Origin: Catonia carolina
Lineage: Eukaryota; Arthropoda; Insecta; Hemiptera; Achilidae
Length of the DNA: 64,000 nt
Assembly (NCBI GenBank): GCA_035578175.1
Contig: JAQMRL010000016.1
Span: 2,481,501-2,545,500, forward strand
Reading direction: 5' to 3'
The notes beneath the pieces are model-generated. The model saw only the letters and a list, made by a program, of their open reading frames with translations, ran no database searches and was not told the DNA's origin. A program made the position numbers and the translations under genes. Positions 1 to 10,862 of the stretch are shown here, in pieces. How positions within the stretch are numbered: the stretch's first letter is position 1; each line of letters opens with the position of its first letter.

Positions 1-1
1 T

Positions 2-1243
2 TCAAGCAGAACAGCCTCACAAGTCTGTAAATTCTGTAGATTGGCTACCATTGACTGCCACAACAAGAATAAACTCATTGCGTACTGTGCAAAGTGTAAG
101 AAGAGATTACGTAAACAAAGAACCAAATCTTGGTATGGTAAAATTAAACAGCTGTACGACTCCTGTTTGACTTGCATGAATACGTTTTATAATAACCTCT
201 CATACGAACCACATGACTGTACACTAGAAGGCATATTCGTTTGTGATGGTTGTGGCAGAGTATTCCTCCACAAGGAGAATATAACGCTACATGTAAATAA
301 ATGTCACAAAATCATTTCAAAAATGAACGCAACTGTAAGTGAAAACAATGGCCAAAGAGATTCAAAATCGGAATTGGAGTTGGAACATTGTGGGAGTACT
401 TCTAGATTGAGTGAAAGTAGCAGTGGCCACAAGATGTCTAAATCAACTGACAATGTGATTGGCCAGTCTAAATTACCCAAAACATGTAAAGATGTCACTT
501 GTAGTATTTGTGGAAAGGTTTTTAGTTGTAAATACGATTTAACTACACATATGCGTGTACATACAGGAGAGAGACCTTTTAAGTGTAAGTTTTGCAAAAA
601 AGAATTTAGACAACTTGGCCATTTAAAAACACATTTGCGAATTCATACGGGTGAGAAACCATTCAAATGTAAATTCTGTAATAAAAAGTTTACACATTCA
701 TCTGCTTTAACTAATCATGTGCGTTTACATACAGGGGAGAAGCCTTTCAAATGTAAATTCTGTAATAAAAAGTTTACGCATTCATCTGATTTAACTAAAC
801 ATGTGCGTTTACATACAGGGGAGAAACCGTTCAAATGTAAATTCTGTAATAAAAAGTTTACAGTTTCATCTAATTTAAGTACTCACATGCGTTTACATAC
901 AGGGGAGAAACCGTTCAAATGTAAATTCTGTAATAAAAAGTTTACTCAGTCCGGTGATTTAACTAGTCATGTACGTTTACATACTGGGGAAAAACCGTTC
1001 AAATGTAAATTCTGTAATAAAAAGTTTACAAGGTCATCTAATTTAACTATTCATGTGCGTTTACATACAGGGGAGAAGCCTTTCAAATGTAAATTCTGTA
1101 ATAAAAAGTTTACCCGGTCATCTGATTTAACTATTCATGTGCGTTTACATACTGGGGAGAAACCGTTCAAATGTAAATTCTGTAATAAAAAGTTTACACA
1201 GTCATCTCATTTAAATACTCATATGCGTACACATATGAAATAG
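2..1243 (+). CDS. ZNF-A: Cys-rich N-terminus plus C2H2 zinc-finger array, 5' end outside window
   Basis: Probable nuclear DNA-binding protein; its target is unknown. The reading frame is open from base 2 and lacks only the first ~11 codons present in ZNF-B and ZNF-C, so the true ATG lies left of the window. Domains in order: a Cys-rich N-terminal segment with three C-x2-C pairs; one isolated C2H2 finger (C-x2-C-x12-H-x4-H); a Ser/Lys-rich linker; nine tandem fingers with TGEKPF-type linkers; stop TAG at 1241. Helix positions -1/2/3/6 read C/Y/D/T, Q/G/H/T, H/S/A/N, H/S/D/K, V/S/N/T, Q/G/D/S, R/S/N/I, R/S/D/I and Q/S/H/T. The framework KCKFCNKKF is nearly invariant while contact residues vary. 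All zinc ligands are intact. The 3' flank matches that of ZNF-C. Family function (sequence-specific DNA binding) is established knowledge; the role here is inferred. Confidence 0.9.
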   Translation, partial: SSRTASQVCKFCRLATIDCHNKNKLIAYCAKCKKRLRKQRTKSWYGKIKQLYDSCLTCMNTFYNNLSYEPHDCTLEGIFVCDGCGRVFLHKENITLHVNKCHKIISKMNATVSENNGQRDSKSELELEHCGSTSRLSESSSGHKMSKSTDNVIGQSKLPKTCKDVTCSICGKVFSCKYDLTTHMRVHTGERPFKCKFCKKEFRQLGHLKTHLRIHTGEKPFKCKFCNKKFTHSSALTNHVRLHTGEKPFKCKFCNKKFTHSSDLTKHVRLHTGEKPFKCKFCNKKFTVSSNLSTHMRLHTGEKPFKCKFCNKKFTQSGDLTSHVRLHTGEKPFKCKFCNKKFTRSSNLTIHVRLHTGEKPFKCKFCNKKFTRSSDLTIHVRLHTGEKPFKCKFCNKKFTQSSHLNTHMRTHMK

Positions 1244-1290
1244 AAATAATACAAGTGTGTGATTCCCTTTAGGTAGTGCTTGTATATACA

Positions 1291-1367
1291 GAAGAGTGAA
1301 AGTATAATATAATTTTTGCATAATATACTCTCTCCAAGTAGTCAATTTAAGAGCACATCACAAACAT
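1291..1367 (+). pseudogene. fossil zinc finger in the ZNF-A 3' flank
   Basis: About 50 bp after the stop codon, in another frame, a decayed finger can be read. Cys (TGC at 1317) is followed by exactly 12 codons and then His-x2-His (1356, 1365). The first Cys appears to have become Tyr (TAT at 1308). The homologous position after ZNF-B still shows C-K-V-C. This suggests the array was once longer. The signal is short, so confidence is moderate. Confidence 0.4.
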
Positions 1368-1449
1368 GACTAGTTCCATAAAGTAATAATAATACTTACT
1401 AAAAATTAAAGTGCAAATGAAATTAATCACTTTACCCTTGGTTCCTTTT

Positions 1450-3489
1450 ACCTTTCTCTATACAGGGTGATTCATGAAGTTCTCCCCCCACTTCTACAGC
1501 ACATTGTACTAGTAAAAATAATGAAAAAATGTTATATAAACATAGGTCCGAAAACGCTTCGTTAGCGAGTTACAGCTAGCGAAAGTTTCGCCTGGATTTC
1601 AGTTCACCAGGTGAAATGAGGTCTTCCTGGAATTGTGGTAAGGTAGATTAAGGGGCGAATTCAATCATTTCTTATGGTTTTTGATCTGATAAATTGAATA
1701 AAACAGGTCCCAGAACTGTAAGTTAAATAGTTTTTGAGAAAACCAGTGTCAAATGCAAAAAATGGAGTGAAAATCACATTTTTTCATCTTTGGGCAAGAA
1801 TAACTTTGTTATTTCACCAAGAAACAGTTAAAAATTTTCAATAAAAAATGCAGAAAATTTTATTCTGAACAAACCGGTGTAAATAAAGTACACAGAAAGC
1901 GAATAGTTTTTGAGAAAACCAGTGTCAAATGCAAAAAAATGGAGTGAAAAAAACACATTTTTTCATTTTAGTTTTTCCGGTTAATTTTACTTTGTACTCT
2001 TATGAATAAAAACTCATTTAATCAAACATCTATTCGCTTTCTGTGTACTTAATTTACACCGGTTTGTTCAGAATAAAATTTTCTACATGTTTTATTGAAA
2101 AATTTTAACTGTTTCTTGGTGAAATAACACAGTTATCCTTGCCCAAAGATGAAAAAATAAGTTTTTCACTCCATTTTTTGCATTTGACACTGGTTTTCTT
2201 AAAAACTATTTAACTTACAGATCTGGGACCTGTTTTATTCAATTTATCAGATCAAAAACCATAAGAAATTATTGAATTTGCCCCTTAATCTACCTTACCA
2301 CAATTCCAGGAAGACCTCATTTCACCTGGTGAACTGAATTCCAGGCGAAACTTTCGCTAGCTGTAACTCGCTAACGAAGCGTTTTCGGACCTATGTTTAT
2401 ATAACATTTTTTCATTATTTTTACTAGTACAATGTGCTGTAGAAGTGGGGGGAGAACTTCATGAATCACCCTGTATATATAAGGAGCAAAGTATTGTTTG
2501 CTTGTCGATTTTTTGAAATCGGAGTTTTCACCGGATCTACACGTGTTTAGACCCTGTGAACCCATAAAACATGTTTTTAGCAATTGGTCTGTGTGTGCAA
2601 ACAAAATACTTCCAGAACGGAACATCGTACGAATCTAAAACTTAAGTTAGATACCACTAGATGACCCGACACGAACATTTTCTTCAAGATCGGTTAACCG
2701 GAGGTAGTAGTTTATAATGTTATTTTTCACTTTTTTCAGATTTTCTCAAAACCGGCTCTTTCGATTTTTTTGAAAACTTGCCTTATTTTTCTAAATTGTT
2801 TATGCTCTACAAAATGGGGTAGGCGCCATGTCTGCTGAAATTCTTGGAGAGGTTTTCTTGTAAAAAAATTGATTTTTTAAGATTGCGACGTTGATATACA
2901 TTTTAGCGCAAAAATATTTGAAACAAAAGTGGTAAGGAATTAAAAATCCTACAACTTCTATTTTGAACACTTTTTTGATTAACGCCCTGTTTAGCGTTAA
3001 TTAGTGATTTTCTGGTTTTTCTCACAAAAACTTGTAAAAAATCTATTTTTTAAGATTTCAGCCTTAGAATGCATTTTACGACAGAAGTGTATATAATCAA
3101 ATTTTTAGGAAATTAGAAGAGATGTAACTTTTATTTCAAGATTGTTTCTGTACAGCAACGATTTTTAAAAAAAATCGTAGGACCAGTTTTTTAGAAAATC
3201 TCAAAAAAGTGAAAAATTACACGAATAAACTACTACTTCTGGTTGACCGATTTTGATGAAAATGTTCGTGTCGGGTCCGGTAGTGGTATTAAACTTAAGT
3301 TTTAAGTTTCAAGTTCGTACAATGTTCTGTTCTTGAGATATTCTGTTCACACACACAGACCAATCGCTAAAACATGTTTTTTGGGTTCAGGCGGTCTGAA
3401 AACGTGTAGATCTGGTGAAAAGTCGATTTTGAAAAATCAATATGAAAAAAATACTTCGTTTCTATATATTCATATAGGCAAGAGAAAGT
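1450..3489 (+). mobile_element. HINE-like repeat (split by a foldback element)
   Basis: A member of the window's dominant repeat family, recognised by a left end like ACTTTCTCTTGCC and by internal motifs (CACCGGATCTACACG, then a TG-rich tract). Here both termini are left-type: the 3' end (3466-3489) is an inverted copy of the left end. The element has been split near its left terminus by the foldback element at 1463-2473. The ZNF-C paralogue (51238-52267) retains the uninterrupted form. Confidence 0.75.
1463..2473. mobile_element. foldback DNA element, ~443-bp inverted arms, TA target duplication
   Basis: Arms 1463-1905 and 2031-2473 are near-perfect reverse complements, beginning CAGGGTGATTCATG and ending with its complement, around a ~125-bp loop. 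TA flanks both sides (1461-1462, 2474-2475). The paralogous sequence beside ZNF-C (about 51245-51265) lacks the element and so gives the empty site. There is no coding capacity. The TA duplication suggests Tc1/mariner-type mobilisation, but the superfamily is an inference. Confidence 0.85.
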
Positions 3490-4382
3490 AAAAATATGTA
3501 ATATAGAATAAGCAAGGATATTGTAATCGGTAATCTGTAATTAATTCATAATGTATTGACAGTTTGTAAATAATAACTTATTATAATATCGTTTCTTCTT
3601 TTTAGAATATTATTTCTTATTGTTTTATTATCATTTCATTAGGCTTTGCCTTACTCAGGAACGTAATTTATGTTCAGACAGTTTAGAAATTGTACATATT
3701 ATAAAATTAATTCATGTAATGGAAATAAATTAATATTTAGGTGTGTGGATTAAAATTTGTTATAGTTTCATATATTTGTGTTGTACATAACTTATATGTA
3801 ATTATTTTATTATAGTTAATGACGTCTGGTATAGTTTCTGGTGTGTATGGTTATTTTTCTCTACGGTTGTTGTTCAATCAGTTTTAAAATGTAATTTATA
3901 TTTAATTTTATTTGTTTTTTTTTATTATGCCATGAATCTTGTTACTTTTGCTTTATTATTTAAGTATTTCTCATCTTTTGTGTAATGAAATGCTCTACAC
4001 AGGGTGATTGGTACGTGGTATATATAAATTAAAATAGGATTATACGATTAACCATGTAAGGGACTGGCCGGGTGAAATAATTACACAGGTTATCAACTGA
4101 TATTAAGTTTAATTAAAAAACTAATTACGTCGCTAATACTTAACTGCTTACCAATTGATCTTATTACTAGCCTATAACTAGGCTAGTAATAAGCCTAGTT
4201 ATTAAGGCTTATTACTTTTTACTTTTTTTTATTACTTACTACTTTTGCAAGCCGGGTAGCGCTTCTCGAACGGGCTCGGTATCTGTTGGAGCTGGCAGAC
4301 CACGGAGAAGATCTTACGACCAATCACTAAATCTAATTTATACACTACTTTTAGCTTACGTGGTTTCTGTCCATTACCAAAC
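3490..4382. other. duplicated 3' flank of the ZNF unit, no gene seen
   Basis: AT-rich non-coding sequence nearly identical to 52268-53130 and, in part (3780-4010), related to 26600-27060 downstream of ZNF-B. It contains a short palindromic stretch around 4163-4215 (ACTAGCCTATAACTAGGCTAGT). No convincing ORF was found. Confidence 0.7.
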
Positions 4383-4386
4383 TTAA

Positions 4387-5369
4387 CCTTTAAAACACGG
4401 GATGCTGTTTCAGTGGCTTTTAACAACAGATGTGTTCAGAGAGTTTTAAAAGAGACGCTCCGTACTAATTGTCAACTTAACCACAGGAAATAGTATAGTT
4501 TTCTTGCAGGGAATTTTCTAATGTGTGTAACAGTGCAATCAGAAATAAAATATCATGAAAGGGAAATTTTTTATTTCAGTTTAAAATGTTGGTAGCACGT
4601 AAGAAAATCCAGTTTTTTGTCGTAGAAGAGATGAATGGTTGTAACACCCACACAAATTAAAATACACGTGTTTCTTGTGTGTGTGTGTGAAGTATGAATG
4701 TTTATACGTTGGTAGTTTGCCCTTGAAAAGGCAGAAGGTCTCATTTAACAGGTTTACGAACGATTTTATACAAAAATGAATGATTTTTGTTAGAATTGCA
4801 TTGGCTTAGTAAAAGCTCTGCCATTTGCGTTCCAGACCTCTTACAATGTTTATCAAAACATGTATTTATACAGTAAGCAATGTTCTATTCAGCTTTGCCC
4901 ATAAGAACAGCCCTAAGTAAATAAGATAAAAGAGTTTATTCGCAAGATCGTTATGATAAATTTGAAGGACATTTTTGTAAAAACATGTACTATTTAAAAA
5001 ATTTGTAACTCTTTACAAATTTTTCGGAAAATGAATTGAAAATTACCCATTTTTAAAGAAAATTCTTCTTTACAAAATATATTCTATAAAATATTTTGAT
5101 AAACTGAATTTTAAGCCCTTCAGAGTAAAAAATGTACACCAAGTACTTTATATTACCGTGCGAAATTTTTCGCTAGCCACAGCGAAGACAATAGTAAAGT
5201 TATTTTCAAAATGTTATATTCAAAAAATTGGTACGCATTTCATAAATTAACTGTATTTTTTTCAGAATTTTATATCTATTAGTAAATAAGATAAAAGAAT
5301 TTATTTACAAGACTCTTATGATTAGTTTGATGTTTTGCAAAATTACTAAAACAGTCCGTACGTTAAAGG
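4387..5369. mobile_element. TTAA-flanked (piggyBac-like) non-autonomous element
   Basis: TTAA occurs on both sides (4383-4386 and 5370-5373). The termini are short inverted repeats, CCTTTAA and TTAAAGG. The paralogous position beside ZNF-C (53862-53865) holds one TTAA and no insert, which shows the insertion directly. It contains two direct copies of an AAATAAGATAAAAGA-type motif (about 4919 and 5283) and no long ORF. TTAA duplication is the hallmark of piggyBac-class transposition. Confidence 0.8.
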
Positions 5370-5373
5370 TTAA

Positions 5374-5787
5374 ACAATAAGTTATAATCTAGCAAGTACC
5401 TCGATATGGTCTTGTCCACCGGTCTTTCTTAACGCACTACACACTTAATCTAAACCTTACCACTAAAAAGTCACACACCCGTACAAACGATTGTTCTAAA
5501 TACTACTCGATTAATTAACTGTTCACCCACTTGATCGCCCAATGCTTGTCCACTCCCGTAATATACAACTGTCCGTTACTCACTGCACTCTCGGTAGGCC
5601 TACTACACACCTGCAAGGGTTGAATAGCAGACCCGTTATATGATTGTTCTCTTTTTGCCTGCTATCAACCCTTACACCCACATTCCACAGAGTTCATTTA
5701 CCCGTCCACTCCTCACTTCGCTTATGTCCTAAAAGTAAACCTGTTTTAACTATATCTATTACTAACCTAATATACCGTATTAATCAG
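5374..5787. other. duplicated 3' flank of the ZNF unit, continued
   Basis: Non-coding and nearly identical to 53866-54193 plus 54598-54668 in the ZNF-C unit, where a LINE fragment interrupts it. Paralogy ends at about 5788, where the TATA-containing block begins. Confidence 0.65.
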
Positions 5788-6410
5788 CACCTTACATAAG
5801 CAAACGTAAAGAAATATTACATTAATTTCTATAAATAAACCTTAAAAAAAACTAGATAGGCCTAATGTATACGTTTATGTAAATAAAGACAAATAATTTG
5901 TAATAGTTATTATTAATAATGAAAATGTTAGTGATTATTTTAAGGGTAATTAGAGACGGAAGGGGCGCGTTGGCACGCGTTTACCGCACGGCGGGCGGCC
6001 AACATTGAGCGGTAGTGGACATGAATGAGATGCGTGTGTATTAACAACCATTGAAAAATGTAATGTCGCATAAACTGCATGTTACCGTTGTATCATGTGA
6101 CACCGTCTGTATGTACCGAGCCTAATATGTTATTGTTTATGGTTTATATTTTCAACAACACTAACTGTAATATGTTACACTAAAACGATAGTAGAATGAC
6201 TCACTAGGCATTACAACAGCGAGCTTGGAAATGTGTGGCGCGCGCGGACTATATAAATAGTTTCACTAATTCCATCACTACCTCGCCAATTAACGTTTAG
6301 CTCTGTTCTTTACTGGAGGAGATCCATTCAAATATTGTAGTCTCTTTCTTGCCAACAAATACGTTGTGTAAATAATTGTGTTAAAAATTTAGATCTGCTT
6401 ATGGCATTTT
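5788..6410 (+). promoter_or_regulatory. TATA-containing CpG-rich block, putative promoter region (copy 1)
   Basis: About 620 bp, nearly identical to 28091-28716. It contains a CpG-rich stretch (5955-6010) and, downstream, a strong TATA box with an initiator-like ATCACTA about 25 bp further on. It lies in the same order relative to block X and the next zinc-finger coding exon in both units, so I infer it is the promoter of the ZNF gene to its right (ZNF-B). A solo LTR was considered, but TG/CA ends and a target duplication are lacking. Confidence 0.45.
6250..6259 (+). promoter_or_regulatory. TATA box
   Basis: TATATAAATA, conserved in the second copy at 28545-28554, with conserved sequence for ~100 bp downstream. 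Candidate transcription start near 6276. Confidence 0.5.
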
Positions 6411-6940
6411 TAAATTTCTCAATTGAGTCCCAACTGTATTTTATAAAAGCTGTTTCACCGCATGGTATTTGCACAGCGTTACTGAAACGTGTCATTTAAT
6501 AACTTTGCATATTTTATTTTGACAACTAATACTTCACACTTGTGAGTACTGCATTGAGTAAAAACTGGGAAAACAATGTTCTTGATCTTTTAGAATATAT
6601 TCACAGTTGGGAAATGGAACGGCAAGTAATCAAGACTGTAAATATAAGAAGATTACTAAACAGTAATACCTCCTATACATTTGTAAATGGAAAAATTTCA
6701 ACTTGCAGACTAGAAAAACATTGTTAGGACAAAGTAATGTGGACGCATGTCACTGCTTACTTGTAAAATGTAAATCATGAACCAATGACAATCAGTTGAT
6801 AATAACTGGGCACTTACAGTTTCACAAATAGAAATGTTCAATGTTTAAACAAAATTATATCGTGACAATATCTGAAAGGAAAGAGTGTTGAATAATTCTC
6901 TAAAAGTACCGACATTTAAAAGGTGTTAATTTAAATAATA
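6411..6940. other. no gene recognised
   Basis: AT-rich sequence between the promoter-like block and a foldback element. The 61-codon open frame at 6542-6727 starts with TTG, has no motif and is probably chance. Confidence 0.5.
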
Positions 6941-7402
6941 ACGGGTGTTTTATTGACAACGCAACCCTGATTATAAGAAGATAGAAGTAATAAATCGGTA
7001 AAATTTCTGTACCCTAATCGTTATGTTGGCAACAGTGTACTCAAGGCCAACTACCTAAGAGAGTTAAAATGTTCCAGTCAAGGCTTAGTGTGGCCATAGC
7101 AGTCGTTTTGTTATATTATGTCAACAATGGTTGTTTCCAAGGAAAATATTGTGGCTTTTAACATAGGGTTGTATTGTTAATAAAACACCCATAGAGTATT
7201 TTATCAATAAAACCATTGCTGATACAATATAACGAAATGACTGCTGTCACCACACTAATGCTTGACTGGAAAATTTTAACTGTCTAAGGTAGTTGGTTTT
7301 GAGTGCACTGTTGCCAACATACCGATTGGGGGATAGACAATTTACTGATGTATTACTTCTACTTTCTTATAATCAGGGTTGCGTCCCTAATAAATCACCC
7401 TG
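6941..7402. mobile_element. foldback DNA element with imperfect inverted arms
   Basis: The left end (ACGGGTGTTTTATTG) and the right end, read in reverse (ACAGGGTGATTTATTAGG), open arms of ~200 bp that share CGCAACCCTGATTATAAGAA. A third, inverted copy of the terminus lies inside at about 7163-7192, which suggests two overlapping insertions or an internal rearrangement. Confidence 0.7.
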
Positions 7403-7767
7403 TAATAGTAGTAAATAAAAAATAGGGTTTCTGAGAAATAGAAATATATTGCACAAATGGTTACATGTAGCCTATTGTTGTACGGCTACCTAAAGGAGTC
7501 GGGTATCTAATTAGATGATTGGCTCTTTTTGTAACCATTCTATTCAATTATGATAAGTGTATTTTTATTATTATATAGAAAATCTCTGTCCTTCTCGTGA
7601 CTTGCATAGCTTCATGTATGTAAGGGAGCACACCGTTTTGGAGTTGAGTCTTTGATCTGGCAGTGAGTCATACTGTGTACGAGTACGCCTGCCAAGAGAT
7701 CCACCGTAAATTGTAGACACAAATAGTCGTTGTTATCTTTTTAAGTAGGACTTAGTGTAAGTAAGTG
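7403..7767. other. no gene recognised
   Basis: Non-coding sequence preceding the duplicated block at 7768. No counterpart was seen in the second unit, where a HINE-like element occupies this place. Confidence 0.4.
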
Positions 7768-8095
7768 CTAAATAATCTTGCAATTGGTTAAGTTTACGTC
7801 ATAAATTTAGTGTAATTAGTGGGTTATTTCTTACAAGTAATTTAATTGTAGGTTTAAGACACTTAACTTGTTGTTGTAATTTTTAGTTTGCAATAAATAA
7901 TACTTGTAATTGTTAAACTATATTGTGTTAATTATTTAATTTACCTAGATCCCGAAACGGACCTTAGAGATAAGTGTCACAATACATTATTGTCTAATGA
8001 CTGGATGTGTAAGTTCAGTTGAGGCTGCCAACTAAATACATAATTTGGAATCTCTTATATTGTAATAGTCTATTTCCAGCTTGTCATGTTTATTC
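7768..8095. repeat. duplicated block Y, copy 1
   Basis: About 95% similar by eye to 29184-29508. It contains GATCCCGAAACGGACC and an AATAAATAA stretch. It could be an LTR remnant or original unit sequence; no ORF. Confidence 0.6.
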
Positions 8096-8103
8096 TGTTT
8101 TAC

Positions 8104-8588
8104 TGTTTATATGAATATATAGGAAGGTAAGTATTATTTTCATGTTGATTTTTCACGGGATATACATGTTTTCAGACCCCCTGAACCCAATAAAACATGT
8201 TTTTTGCGATTGGTCGTTTTGTGAACACAACTTCTCAAGAACTGACCTTTGTATGAAGTTGAAACTTAAAACTTAAGTTAGGTACTACTGTAAGACCTGA
8301 CACAAAACATAATAAACATTTCTTTGTATAATGCTTAGTTTAGCAGTAATTAGTGATTTTCTGTTTATGTTTCACAGAAATCTGTAAAAAATTAAATTTT
8401 TTAAGATTTCTACCCTAGTATACATTTAACAACAAAAGTATATGATCAAATTTATAGGAAATTAAAAGATCTACAACTTTTATTTTAATAATTTTTCTCT
8501 AGAGCCTAGTTTAGCGTGAAAAAATGATTTTCTGTATTATTAAGCCAAACTAAGGTTTGTTTTAATTTTGCATCATTCACTCATGATT
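8104..8588 (+). mobile_element. HINE-like repeat, internally deleted and truncated
   Basis: The left end (TATATGAATATATAGGAAGG) and the family core are present. The right end is cut at CATGATTA, where the 3' end of a minus-strand LINE begins. Confidence 0.65.
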
Positions 8589-10862
8589 AACGAGACTGAT
8601 TAACAGAATGGTGACGAATGTTTTTTAGTGTTTCTAATGTTCTTATAATAATTAGTGGTATCATTTTCCTGAATTCAATACTTCATATCAGACTTAAATA
8701 AAAATTGATTAATACATGATTTTTGAGGTTTTTTTTGTTCCATCCAGGAAACTCCAAAGTCAATATAAGACATGTCAAAATAAAACTGATAAACTAAAAG
8801 TTTGTCACAATGATAAATTTATCACTTACCACCAAAAATTTGTTTCTGCTACTGCGTACTCAAGTAGGCTTGTCATGAACCCATTGTATCTAATATCACA
8901 CAAAATAAAATAGTCAAACACAATGATAAATTCATTACTTACCAATAATTTTATCCCACTACGGCTTAACTCTGTAGGCTTGTCATGAACCATTTTGTAT
9001 CAAATAGTACACAATATTTGTTTAATTAAAAGTTAAATACTTTTCAACCAAAAACTATTTAGAAAGGAATTCGTACACACTGTAAAATGTTTCATCAATA
9101 AAATATTGTTTTAGCTATTTTAAAATGACTTAAATTGTCATAACTTTTGGCCACAAACCTTGTGTCAATTTATTAATGTATTTTCTACCTGCATAGGTTA
9201 ATTTTGTTCAAACAATTTAGTGTTGTGATTACCTACATAATAATCGATTCTCTTTCTTGCGTAGTGGTTAAGAACATCTAAATTCTGTAAAAAGGTATTT
9301 TGCTTTACGTACATTATCACTTCAAAAATGTACAAAGAAGGAACTGTGAGCAATTGCAGCTCTTTAAATAGAGATCTGCATGAGGTAAGGTGGTTGACTC
9401 TCATCATACACCTAACAGTTTTTTTTGTATTTTAAAAACTCCTTCCATGTTACATTGTGATGAATTACCCCATACTAATATAGCATACCTGATGTAAGAT
9501 AAAATTAAACCATGATATGCTGGCATTAGCAATTTTTTATCATTTAATCTGGCAATTTGTTTTAATGCAGATACCCCAGATGATATTTTACCACAAATTT
9601 GATCGGTATAATAATCCCATGATAGAGTCCTATTTAGTGACACTCCTAGAAACTTCACTGGTTGCATATGATCTAGAATATTATTTTGTATAAAGACATC
9701 CACTTCTCTGTTTTTGTTTACATTGTGTTTGTTTTTGAAATGTAAGTACCGACACTTTTTCCCATCAACTGTTAACATTAATTCATTCAGAAATTGGACT
9801 ACAGATTCGATGCTAATATGTGTATTTACTTCCAGACTATCTACCAGTAAACTTTTATTTATGATTGAAGTATCATCAGCAAACAATAAAGCTGTACAGT
9901 TAAGTAAGATTTCTGGTAATCTATTTATATACAACAAAACAAAATGGGACCTAAAATAATTGAACCCTGTGGAACACCAGCTTTGACATCATGCTTTTCA
10001 GACAAAATTTTTAAAATTTCTTCCTAACTACCTACTCTAGTTATTTCTACGCACTGTACTCTTCCTACTAGATAAGACAAACCATTTAAGTTCTACGTCC
10101 CTAATACCTAATGACTCTAACCTTTTCAACAAGACTTCATGATCAACACAGTCAAAAGCTTTACTGAGATCTAAAACACAGTTAAGGCCTTCTCCCCTGC
10201 ATCCAATATATCAACTACTTGCTGAAAAACTGAGACAATAGCAGTTTTGGTTGACTTACCCTTTTGGAAACCAAGCTGATCTTTTGATATGATAAGGTTT
10301 TCAGTCAAAAAACTGATTAACCTAATGGACACTACCTTTTCAAACATTTTGCTAATAGTGTTTAATATACTTATGGGCCTATAATTTTCAACTAATTGGG
10401 TATTGCCGTTCTTAAACAAAGGCAATATTTTACCTTCCTTCAGTTGCTTTGGAAATACACCAATTCTCAGGGAGATGTTAATTAATTAGATGAAGGAGAG
10501 TTGTTACTAAAAATTGTTTATATTCTTTAACAATAATACTCGAAATCCCATCTAATCCTACAGTTTTCTTACTTTTTAAGCTATCGATAACTGATTCCAG
10601 TTCCTCATGTGAAACTGAGCTAAATACAAATTTATCTATAACTCTATCCCCCCTTGCTTCATAATATCCATCAGTTTCTGTAATCCGTTGTTTAAGCTTT
10701 GAAGCTACTTCCTGATAATACTTATTAAAATAATTTCTAATTTCTGATCCATTCTCTACAACTTCATTAACACTGTTAACCATTTTTGGTATATCTGTGT
10801 ATCCCTTGTTACTAACTTCATCTCGATGATTATTTTTATTGTTCCCCATGGATGTAACCAAT
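8587..10862 (-). mobile_element. CR1/Jockey-group LINE, copy 1, 5'-truncated
   Basis: A minus-strand non-LTR retrotransposon with its 3' UTR at low coordinates and its reverse-transcriptase coding remnants at 9198-10861. The 3' UTR contains CAGGAAACTCC and a GACATGTC motif shared with the copies at 30240 and 61465. The 5' truncation junction (ATGTAACCAATGGTT) is identical in the copy at 61328-62412, so those two descend from one insertion. Confidence 0.8.
9198..10861 (-). pseudogene. reverse transcriptase of the LINE, disrupted
   Basis: Three or four frames together cover the RT domain. 10861-10478 carries KKTVGLDGISS. 10425-10171 carries NYRPISILN and LGFQKGKST. 9937-9404 carries the catalytic motif FADDTSII, then a K-FLGV motif and a thumb region with ILVWGNSS. 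9407-9198 continues with SLFKELQLLTVPSLYIF. Frameshifts and stops separate the pieces, so it is not functional. Motif order and the C-terminal region resemble CR1/Jockey-group elements; the exact clade is uncertain. Confidence 0.8.

Noticed and set aside
304..597. Minus-strand frames opposite the ZNF genes (also 22116-22310, 22455-22646, 49922-50215, 50669-50872)
   Set aside because: Antisense shadows of repetitive finger codons; no motifs of their own.
655..1240. CRISPR-like array from regular 84-bp repeats in ZNF-A
   Set aside because: The periodicity is the coding repeat of C2H2 fingers in a continuous eukaryotic ORF.
4232..4426. 64-aa minus-strand frame
   Set aside because: Crosses the junction of the TTAA insertion at 4383; no domain.
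5788..6410. Solo LTR for the TATA-containing block
   Set aside because: Has a TATA box, but no TG...CA termini or target duplication, and its neighbours are conserved unit sequence rather than random flanks.
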